This document shows positions 36,490 to 43,770 of a DNA stretch of 64,000 nucleotides, piece by piece. The stretch lies in NCBI GenBank assembly GCA_013519935.1, contig JACDUA010000009.1, forward strand, positions 17,362 to 81,361, given 5' to 3'. The position numbers and the translations under genes are program-made. Origin of the DNA: Ectothiorhodospiraceae bacterium WFHF3C12 (lineage in GTDB: Bacteria; Pseudomonadota; Gammaproteobacteria; Nitrococcales; Nitrococcaceae). Numbering within the stretch: position 1 is the stretch's first letter; every line of letters starts with the position of its first letter. Under the pieces are notes generated by a model. The model saw nothing but the letters and a program-made list of their open reading frames with translations. It did not search any database and was not told the DNA's origin.

Positions 36490-36637
36490 CTCGAAAGAAT
36501 AACGATATATCACCTCTGCCGAACCGGGCCGCCGCGTGGAGCTCCGGCTAACCCGGTGTGACGGTCGGAGGAGACAGCGGCAATGGAAACCGGGACTGCC
36601 CCTGCCCCGGGGGCGCGGTTTCCGCAAAGGAACGGGT

Positions 36638-37360
36638 ATGAAGGCGGAGTATGATCTCAGTCTCGCCTCCGCGGCGGAGGAGGTGCGGCGCTGCGCCGAA
36701 TTCTATCTGCTATGGGTGGCTTCGGCCGACGGCCCCGCCAACGATACACAGGTGGGTCTGGTCGCGCGGATCATGGCGGAGGAGGGCGAGGCCTCGGAGT
36801 CCTTGAAAGAGCTGGCCGCGATCGCCGAGGAGCGGGAGTTCGACAGCCTGCTGTTTGCCGCGCGGACCCTGAGGGACCGGCTCACCGACGAGGAGCAGCA
36901 GTCGCTGCTGGGGTTGGCCATGCAGGTGGGATGGCAGGCAGGGCAGCTCGGGCCCGGCGCCAACCATATCTGCCGTTTCCTGGCGGATCTGTTCGACATA
37001 TCTCCGGTGGCGACCGACCAGCTTCACCGGGATCTGTTCGACCAGCCGCTGTACAAGCCCGCCGATGTGAGCGATCCGCACTGGTGGTTCACGGACAGTC
37101 CGCATGCTGCGGATTACATAGATGAGCGTCGCCAGGCATTACTGGATGGGGCAGATCCGCTGACACGTGAAGAGGCTCTTCTGATTCTTGAACTCAACCA
37201 CGGTGCCGGCGAAGAGGCCGTACGTCAGGCATATCGCCGCCTCGCTCAAGCTTATCATCCCGACCGAGTGGACGCTGCTACGCGCGGCGGGGTGTCCCGG
37301 GACAAAGCTCATGCTCGATTTTTGAGGGTGCGCGAGGCCTACGAGGTGCTGACGACATGA
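36638..37360 (+). CDS. TerB-like/J-domain protein (soluble DjlA-like)
   Basis: This 240-residue protein has a TerB-like helical domain (about 10-140; FYLLWVASADGP) and a C-terminal J domain (about 175-240) with an intact HPD motif (207-209 in AYHPDRVD). The order matches DjlA, but there is no membrane anchor. J domains recruit and activate DnaK. An AAAGGA site precedes the ATG. The stop overlaps the next gene (ATGA), so the two are coupled. Codons near the 3' end look less GC-rich than elsewhere, by eye only. Confidence 0.85.
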   Translation: MKAEYDLSLASAAEEVRRCAEFYLLWVASADGPANDTQVGLVARIMAEEGEASESLKELAAIAEEREFDSLLFAARTLRDRLTDEEQQSLLGLAMQVGWQAGQLGPGANHICRFLADLFDISPVATDQLHRDLFDQPLYKPADVSDPHWWFTDSPHAADYIDERRQALLDGADPLTREEALLILELNHGAGEEAVRQAYRRLAQAYHPDRVDAATRGGVSRDKAHARFLRVREAYEVLTT

Positions 37361-38427
37361 GAGACTTGTACCGGCGCAATGGCATTGAGCCGTACGAGTC
37401 CGACCGCGTAGTTCTGGAACGTCGGCTGACTGGTGCCACGGAGGACGTAGAGCGGGGGCGGCAGATCCTGCTGCACCCCCATCGCAGGGCCCTCTATGAT
37501 CGCTATCACGCGGATCTGAGCCGGCTGGGGCAACTTCGGCAGTCATTGCGGTTGGAGAATGGGCCCTTTTGCCGGGAAGACGAACTGGGGGATTTCCACG
37601 TCCGCCCGCAGGTTCACCATGAAGACTTTTTTGCAAGGGGGCCGTTCAGGGAACAGCAGGCGGAAGGCGACAGCGGGGATCAGCGTTTCAGTCGGGTTCG
37701 TCGCTGGAGCGCTCGTGCCGCGATCCTGGCGGCACTAGCCCTGGTGATCTCCTCTGAGATGGGGGTTGATGTCCCCTGGCTGACCGAAGGAAGTGGCCCG
37801 ACTCAGGCCCAGAGCGACATGGCTGCTTTCGAGGCAAACGGAAACCGAAGGTTCGCAGTAGCCGACATGATCAATATCCACGACCGGCCCGATTCTGATA
37901 GTCCCATAATCGGCCAGCTGGACCGTCACGATATCGTTCATATCGATGAGGGCAGGGGCACATGGGTTCGGTTGCTTAACCGCGGTCAGAATGGCTATGT
38001 GGACAGACGGTTTCTGGCGTCGAGAGCCGACTGCGAAGAGCAGGGTATAACGCGGCCGAAGAATGAAGCGGTGTTGGGTGCCGGAGTCAAAGGAAACAAC
38101 CGGCTTCGGGTCCGCAACGACTCGTCCCGGGATGCGGTGGTGAAGGTCTCGAACCCGCTGGGTGCCGAGGTGGTCACATTGTTCGTCCGTGCCCGCAGCA
38201 CGGCGGATTACGACAAGCTCCCGGGCGGCGCCTACCGATTCCGGTATGCCACCGGCGAGGATTTCAGCCCCTATTGCGGGGTGTTCCTGCGGGATATGGT
38301 CGCCAGCATGGCGGATGCACCGTTGCGGTTGCCCGACGGTGGCAAGGGGCAGCTCGTGACCTATACGATCCAGGGCGCGGCCCATGGGAACTTCGCCGGC
38401 GGCCGCATTCTCCTGGACGCATTCTAG
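37357..38427 (+). CDS. membrane protein with J-like N-terminus and SH3b domain
   Basis: This 356-residue protein is translationally coupled to the TerB/J-domain gene. Residues 4-55 look like a J domain without HPD (QILLHPHRRALYDRYH resembles helices III-IV). One membrane segment lies at about 119-134. A bacterial SH3 domain follows (about 160-220; NIHDRPDSDSPIIGQLDRHD), then a beta-rich C-terminal domain with KVSNPLGAEVV and PGGAYRFRYATGED. The J-like part is cytosolic and the SH3b part periplasmic if the helix is oriented by the basic RRWSAR. Function is unknown; it may localise the partner J-protein to the envelope. Confidence 0.75.
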   Translation: MRDLYRRNGIEPYESDRVVLERRLTGATEDVERGRQILLHPHRRALYDRYHADLSRLGQLRQSLRLENGPFCREDELGDFHVRPQVHHEDFFARGPFREQQAEGDSGDQRFSRVRRWSARAAILAALALVISSEMGVDVPWLTEGSGPTQAQSDMAAFEANGNRRFAVADMINIHDRPDSDSPIIGQLDRHDIVHIDEGRGTWVRLLNRGQNGYVDRRFLASRADCEEQGITRPKNEAVLGAGVKGNNRLRVRNDSSRDAVVKVSNPLGAEVVTLFVRARSTADYDKLPGGAYRFRYATGEDFSPYCGVFLRDMVASMADAPLRLPDGGKGQLVTYTIQGAAHGNFAGGRILLDAF

Positions 38428-38557
38428 AGCGTCCGTCGGTACGCACTCGCGGACTGGCGCCCGGGCGCCGGTAGCGGTAGCGTGTGCGGCCGCGGCTACA
38501 CTCGCTGGCGCCGCTGCAATCGCGGTGGCGCGTCCGTCCCGGAGAAGGAGAGAGAAG

Positions 38558-39103
38558 ATGAGCGAGGCTTTGCCACCCGTGCGCCGCATCGTTACCGGCC
38601 ACGACGACCGGGGACACTCCGTGTTCGTGGAGGACGGGCCGGCGCCGGCCGTGAAGACCATACCACAGCGTCCGGACTACCGGCTGACCAACCTCTGGGT
38701 GACTCGCGAAACCCCGGTGCCGGTCGACGCGCCCGACTACAGCCGCGAGCACCAGGGCATACAACCCCCGGAGAACGGCACCGTGATCCGGATCATCGAT
38801 ATTCCGCCGGAGCCGGAAGACCCCGAAGCCCACGCGGAGATGGTGCGCTCGGTGTTCGCCAGTCAGTTCCCGGACGCCGACAAGAGCGACGCCGCGGGCA
38901 AGCATCCGGGCATGCACCGGACCGCCACCGTCGACTACGCCCTGGTCCTGCAGGGGGAGATCTATGCGGTGATGGACGACGAGGAGCGGCTGATGCGCGC
39001 CGGTGACGTGCTGATCCAGCGTGGCACCAACCATGCCTGGAGCAACCGCTCCGGGGCGGTCTGCCGGATCGCCTTCATCCTTATCGACGGGCGCAATGAG
39101 TAG
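38558..39103 (+). CDS. cupin domain protein
   Basis: This 181-residue protein has a C-terminal cupin barrel: HRTATVDYALVLQGE and GDVLIQRGTNHAWSN supply the usual His/Glu metal ligands. N-terminal half patterns match cupins found in aromatic or lipid catabolic loci. A strong GGAGAAGGAG precedes the ATG. The crotonase gene follows after 15 bp, so they are probably one transcript. The substrate is unknown. The 130 bp before it show no other gene. Confidence 0.85.
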   Translation: MSEALPPVRRIVTGHDDRGHSVFVEDGPAPAVKTIPQRPDYRLTNLWVTRETPVPVDAPDYSREHQGIQPPENGTVIRIIDIPPEPEDPEAHAEMVRSVFASQFPDADKSDAAGKHPGMHRTATVDYALVLQGEIYAVMDDEERLMRAGDVLIQRGTNHAWSNRSGAVCRIAFILIDGRNE

Positions 39104-39118
39104 CCGAGGAGCCTGAGC

Positions 39119-39979
39119 ATGAGCCACGAATGTTTCCAGGTCAGCATCGAGGACGGCATAGCGCACATCGTCCTCAGCCGGCCGGAGAAGCGCAACAGCA
39201 TGATCCCCAGCTTCTGGGAGGAATTGCCCGCCATTGTCAGGGATATCGACGATAATGCGCGGGCCCGCGTGATCGTGATTTCGTCCACGGGGCCGCACTT
39301 CAGCTCCGGGCTGGACGTCAACGCCTTCGCGGCCATCGCCGAGAGCGACGCAGACGGAGAGGGCGAGGTCATGCGGCGCAGGCAGGCGGGACTGCGTTTC
39401 TACGAGAACGTGCGCCGCATGCAGGAGACCTTCAGCTGCCTGGAGCGCTGCCGCGTGCCGGTGCTCGCCGCGATCCAGGGCGGGTGCATCGGCGGCGGCG
39501 TGGATCTCGCCACGGCGTGCGACATGCGCTACGCGACCCGGGACGCGTTCCTGACGGTATTCGAGATCAACATCGGCATGACGGCGGACGTTGGCACGTT
39601 CCCGCGCCTTTACAAGCTCATCCCGGAGGGTGTGGCACGGGAGCTGGCCTACACCGGGCGGCGCATGCCCGCGGAAGAGGCCGAGCGCCTGGGCCTGGTC
39701 AACCGTGTCTTCGAGGATCAGGAGACCCTTCTATCCGAGGTCATGGCCATCGCCCGGGACATCGCCAGCAAGCCGCCCCTGGCCATCCACGGCTGCAAGC
39801 GCATGGCCAATTACGCCCGTGACCATTCCACGGCGGACGGTCTGGACTATATCAGCATATGGAATGCCAGTATGCTGCAGCACGAGGAGATCATGGAGGC
39901 CATGCAGGCTAACGCCGAGAAGCGCCCGGGCCGGTTCGCGGACCTGCCGCCGATCCGGCCGGTGCTCAGTGGCGACTGA
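39119..39979 (+). CDS. crotonase, dienoyl-CoA isomerase-like (ECH1 type)
   Basis: This 286-residue crotonase resembles delta(3,5)-delta(2,4)-dienoyl-CoA isomerase. The oxyanion hole GGCIGGGVDLATACDMRYATRDA and the Asp-containing TADVGTFPRL segment match ECH1, where that Asp shifts double bonds. It would act in beta-oxidation of unsaturated acyl-CoA. It follows a cupin gene closely and precedes a second crotonase. Substrate chain length is not evident. Confidence 0.87.
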   Translation: MSHECFQVSIEDGIAHIVLSRPEKRNSMIPSFWEELPAIVRDIDDNARARVIVISSTGPHFSSGLDVNAFAAIAESDADGEGEVMRRRQAGLRFYENVRRMQETFSCLERCRVPVLAAIQGGCIGGGVDLATACDMRYATRDAFLTVFEINIGMTADVGTFPRLYKLIPEGVARELAYTGRRMPAEEAERLGLVNRVFEDQETLLSEVMAIARDIASKPPLAIHGCKRMANYARDHSTADGLDYISIWNASMLQHEEIMEAMQANAEKRPGRFADLPPIRPVLSGD

Positions 39980-40031
39980 GGACAGCTATGATTCCAGTAG
40001 GCACGCCAACGCCGACGTGGAGGGGCTCGAA

Positions 40032-40826
40032 ATGAGCGCAACGCAGAGCGAGGTTGCAGGCGAGGACACGGTTCTCGTCGAGCGCGACGATGACATCGTA
40101 CGGCTGACGCTCAACCGGCCGGACAAATACAATGCTTTGACCACGCCCATGATGCAGCGGTTGACCGGTTTGCTGGCCGATCTCGATGGGGACGAAACAG
40201 TCCGGGTGGTCGTCCTGCAGGCAGGGGGCAAGGCCTTTTGCGCGGGCCACGACTTCGCCGAGGTCAGCGCCACACCGGATCCGCGGGCGCTGTTCGGCAC
40301 CTGCAGCGAGATGATGATGACCGTCCACCGCATCCGGCAGCCGGTGATCGCCCAGGTTCAGGGCATCGCCACCGGCGCCGGCTGTCAGCTCGTCGCCGCC
40401 TGCGACATGGCCATCGCCGGCGACGAGGCGCGGCTGGCCACCTCGGGTATCAACGTAGGCCTTTTCTGCAGCACCCCCTCGGTGGAGGTGGGACGCAACG
40501 TGATGCCCAAACGGGCCATGGAGATGTTGTTCACGGGCGATTTCGTCGACGCGGCCACCGCGGCGGACATTGGCCTGATCAACCGCGCGGTGCCCATGGA
40601 CGCGCTGCCCGGGGAGGTCGATACCCTGGCCCGCAAGATCGCCGCCAAGGCGCCCACGGCGCTGGCCTTGGGCAAGCGCATGTTTTACAACCAGATGGGC
40701 ATGGACGTTGAGGCCGCGTATCGCTATACCAGCGAGATCATGACCGAGAACCTGTGCGCCGACGACTGCCAGGAGGGCATCGCCGCGTTCATGGAGAAGC
40801 GCAAGCCGAGCTGGGCGAAGGAGTAG
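40032..40826 (+). CDS. enoyl-CoA hydratase/isomerase family protein (ECHDC3-like)
   Basis: This 264-residue crotonase matches the ECHDC3 subgroup (GKAFCAGHDFAEV, LVAACDMAIAGDEARLATSGINVGLFCSTP). The usual catalytic Glu pair of hydratases is not apparent, so the reaction is uncertain. The ATG at 40032 follows GTGGAGGGG. It starts 52 bp after the previous crotonase and probably shares its transcript. A gap of 267 bp follows. Confidence 0.86.
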   Translation: MSATQSEVAGEDTVLVERDDDIVRLTLNRPDKYNALTTPMMQRLTGLLADLDGDETVRVVVLQAGGKAFCAGHDFAEVSATPDPRALFGTCSEMMMTVHRIRQPVIAQVQGIATGAGCQLVAACDMAIAGDEARLATSGINVGLFCSTPSVEVGRNVMPKRAMEMLFTGDFVDAATAADIGLINRAVPMDALPGEVDTLARKIAAKAPTALALGKRMFYNQMGMDVEAAYRYTSEIMTENLCADDCQEGIAAFMEKRKPSWAKE

Positions 40827-40894
40827 CGCCAGGCGCGGGTGCCGTCGTAATTGCAGGTGTCGGATGCGTATGCCATCGGATACCGGGTCACAAT

Positions 40895-40982
40895 GTCGGC
40901 GCCGGCTTCGCCGGTGCCGACCTACGGGTACTCGCTCGACCGCTGAACGGTGAGTCGTAGATCGGATGGGCTTGCCATCCGA
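40895..40982. repeat. two REP-like hairpins in the crotonase/dehydrogenase gap
   Basis: GTCGGCGCCGGC-TTC-GCCGGTGCCGAC (40895-40921) forms a 12-bp stem with a G:T pair; TCGGATGG-GCTTG-CCATCCGA (40962-40982) forms an 8-bp stem. They lie between convergent genes (gap 40827-41093). They may stabilise or end both transcripts. No coding frame is credible. Confidence 0.6.
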
Positions 40983-41093
40983 CGGTCGGTGCCGAACGCT
41001 CGATGGCCCCCAACATCCCGACCGTTCCCTCGGTCCCGGCGGCTCAACAGGGCCGGTTTGACGCGGCGTGAAACGGTTCGTATCCGGATTCGC

Positions 41094-42515
41094 TCAATCT
41101 CCACCCAACGCCCAGTCCGCCGCTTCGTGGCACAGCGGCAGGTCGGGCATGGTCCGTCCCTGGCCGAGCTGACGGCGGGCGTGTTGCAGGGCCGCACGCA
41201 GACCCTCGGCGGTGACCGGGTGGTAGAAGGGCAGCTGCAGCACGTCGTCTAGAGTCAGGTCCTGCTGTATGACCCACGCGAGCATGTGTGCCAGGTGCTC
41301 GCCGTCGGGTACGGCCATTTCCGCGCCCAGGAGACGGCCCTCCGCCGCGTCGGCATAGACGTGGAGCCTGCCGGCATTGCGCCCGGCCATCAGGGCGCGG
41401 GGCTGTTTGCCGAAGTCGGCCTCCCCCCGGATGACATCTGCGGGCAGATCCTTAAAGGCCGCCCCCACCCGGGCCCCGTTCGGTTCGGTGAACACGATGG
41501 CCACAGGGGCCCGGCGTGCCAGGCACTCCGCCTCGGGGTTCAGCGCGTGGTAGGCGGCGACCCGCCCCTGGTCGGCCGCCTCGTGCATCAGCGGCCGTAT
41601 GCCGTTGACGTCCCCGGCGATGTAAACCGGCAGCTCGCCCAGACGCAGCGTTTGCCCGTCCAGGTCCGGCTCGCCGCTCGACTTCATGGCGCCCGGCAGG
41701 GATTCGAGGCCCAGCTCCCGCAGGTTGGGCCGTCGCCCCAGGGCCGCCAGCACCCAGTCCACTTCGACGGCGCTATCGCCGGCCGAGACCGTGAGGGCAC
41801 CGTCCGGGGATTCGCTCACCTCGGCGTCCGCGCCGGTATGGACGCGCATGTGCCGGCCCAGAGCCACCGCCATGGCCTCGCTGACGTCGGGGTCGCTCAG
41901 ACCCGCCAGTTGTGTGCCGCGGTTGAAGCCGTGAACGGTCAGTCCGAGCTGCGCCAGGCCCTGGCCCAGCTCGCAGCCAATGGCGCCCAGACCGATGACG
42001 GCCACGCGTGCCCCCAGGTCGGGCTGCTCGAATACCGTGTCGGAGGTGAGCACCCGATCCCCGAATGCCTGCCACGGTCCGGGCACGATGGGGCTGGAGC
42101 CGGTGGCGATGACGGTCGCGGCGGTCTCGATGCGCTCGCCGCCGACCTCGAGGGTATTGGCGTCGAGGAACCGTGGCCGGCCCGCGATGCTCTGCGCGCC
42201 CAGGGACTCGAACGCCTTGATGGGCCCGGCGATGAACTGGTCGCGCAGATCGCGGACATGGGCGAGCACCCTTGGTAAGTCAACGCGCAGGTCTTCCGTG
42301 CCCGCCACCCCGGCGTCCGCGAGGAAGCCGCGCTGATCCAGGCCATGGGCGACGGCCAGCAGGGCTTTGGACGGCATGCAGCCCACCCGCGCGCACGTGG
42401 TGCCCAGTGGGCCGTCGTTGATAAGGATTACATCTTCCGTATAGCGCTGGGCCTCCTTGAGCGCCGTGAGCCCGGCGGTACCGGCACCAATGATGACCAG
42501 ACGGGTCCTGCGCAT
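41094..42515 (-). CDS. dihydrolipoyl dehydrogenase-like flavoprotein
   Basis: This 473-residue class I pyridine nucleotide-disulfide oxidoreductase has the FAD site (LVIIGAGTAGLTALKEA), a redox disulfide motif in TCARVGCMPSKALL and the C-terminal His-Glu pair in YHPVTAEGL. It could re-oxidise dihydrolipoamide in a 2-oxoacid dehydrogenase or glycine cleavage system, but no E1/E2 gene is adjacent. The ATG at 42515 follows AAGGGAG. It is convergent with the crotonases and separated from dinB by 100 bp. Confidence 0.88.
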   Translation of the reverse strand: MRRTRLVIIGAGTAGLTALKEAQRYTEDVILINDGPLGTTCARVGCMPSKALLAVAHGLDQRGFLADAGVAGTEDLRVDLPRVLAHVRDLRDQFIAGPIKAFESLGAQSIAGRPRFLDANTLEVGGERIETAATVIATGSSPIVPGPWQAFGDRVLTSDTVFEQPDLGARVAVIGLGAIGCELGQGLAQLGLTVHGFNRGTQLAGLSDPDVSEAMAVALGRHMRVHTGADAEVSESPDGALTVSAGDSAVEVDWVLAALGRRPNLRELGLESLPGAMKSSGEPDLDGQTLRLGELPVYIAGDVNGIRPLMHEAADQGRVAAYHALNPEAECLARRAPVAIVFTEPNGARVGAAFKDLPADVIRGEADFGKQPRALMAGRNAGRLHVYADAAEGRLLGAEMAVPDGEHLAHMLAWVIQQDLTLDDVLQLPFYHPVTAEGLRAALQHARRQLGQGRTMPDLPLCHEAADWALGGD

Positions 42516-42615
42516 GGGTGTCGCTCCCTTATCGCGTGGATGGGGTTTCCGATGGTACGGGATGACCATTGTGCGTCGGGTATGCCGGCGGGCGACTGAC
42601 TTCAGTCAAGGATGA

Positions 42616-43740
42616 CTACCAGGTGAAGTCCAACTGCTCCGCCTCGTCGCCCGCCTCATGCAGGGCCGACGCGGTCACGCCGAGCAGTCGCACAGGAATT
42701 TGTCCGGCATCGGTGCGCGCAAGCAGCGTCTCCAGGGTCTGCATGATGGCGTCGAGATCGAGCCGCTGCCGCGGTGCCGTGTGCGAGCGGGTCACCAGCC
42801 GGAAGTCGTTGTACTTCACCTTGAGTGTCCAGGTTTCCGCGCTCAACCCGCGCCGGCGCAGGTTGTCCAGAACCTCCTCCGCCAGCGGGCGCAGGGCCTG
42901 GAGCATTTCATCGGTGGCGGTCAGGTCCCGGGCGAAGGTGTTCTCGCTGCCGATGGACTTGCGCTCGCGGCGCGGCTGCACGGGCCGCTCGTCGACGCCG
43001 CGGGCAATGGCGTGAAAAAAGGGGCCGCGCTTGCCGAAGTGGGTCTGAAGTGCGGCCACGTCCCACCGCGCCAGGTCAGCACCGGTATAAATGCCCAGCT
43101 CGTGCATTCGCGCTTCCGTGGCGCGGCCTATGCCGTGGAATCGGCCGACGGCCAGTGCGGCCACGAAATCGGGCCCCTCCTCGGGTGTTATCAGGTAGAG
43201 CCCGTCGGGCTTGTCCATGTCCGAGGCCTGCTTGGCCAGGAACTTGTTGTAGGAGACGCCGGCGGATGCAACGAGGCCGGTCTCCTCGCGGATGGCCGCT
43301 TTGATCGAGCGGGCAATCAGCGTAGCCGAGCCGTTGTGACGCTCCGACCGAGTCACGTCCAGGTAGGCCTCATCCAGGGACAGCGGTTCCACGAGCTCGG
43401 TGTAGCCCCTGAATATAGCCTGGATGCGTCGGGACTCCCGCCGGTAGGCGTCGAATCGCGGGCGGATGAACACGGCATCCGGACACAGCCGCACCGCACG
43501 AGCCGCCGGCATGGCGGAGTGAATGCCATACCGGCGGGCCTCGTAGCTGGCAGCCGCGACCACGCCCCGGCCGGTGGGCGAGCCGCCGACCACGACCGGA
43601 CGGCCCCTCAGCGCAGGCTCGTCGCGTTGCTCCACGGACGCGTAGAAGGCGTCCATGTCGATGTGGATGATCTTGCGGGTCAACTCGGCTGGCGTGACTG
43701 GCGGCGTGTACGGGGATGATAGCGTAGGAGGGCGCGGCAT
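42616..43740 (-). CDS. dinB: DNA polymerase IV
   Basis: This Y-family polymerase (374 residues from ATG 43740) performs translesion synthesis. Signatures are KIIHIDMDAFYASVEQRDEPALRG with the catalytic Asp, VEPLSLDEAYLDVT with the second carboxylates, and the HhH part GRFHGIGRATEARM. The C-terminus DFTW is not an obvious beta-clamp motif. The start is doubtful: homologues begin at TRKIIHID, and a TTG at 43683 would match; ATG 43740 lies only 30 bp from the divergent start. No LexA box was recognised. Confidence 0.93.
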   Translation of the reverse strand: MPRPPTLSSPYTPPVTPAELTRKIIHIDMDAFYASVEQRDEPALRGRPVVVGGSPTGRGVVAAASYEARRYGIHSAMPAARAVRLCPDAVFIRPRFDAYRRESRRIQAIFRGYTELVEPLSLDEAYLDVTRSERHNGSATLIARSIKAAIREETGLVASAGVSYNKFLAKQASDMDKPDGLYLITPEEGPDFVAALAVGRFHGIGRATEARMHELGIYTGADLARWDVAALQTHFGKRGPFFHAIARGVDERPVQPRRERKSIGSENTFARDLTATDEMLQALRPLAEEVLDNLRRRGLSAETWTLKVKYNDFRLVTRSHTAPRQRLDLDAIMQTLETLLARTDAGQIPVRLLGVTASALHEAGDEAEQLDFTW

Positions 43741-43770
43741 TGCCCGTGGCCGGATTGTATGCTCGGGGGC

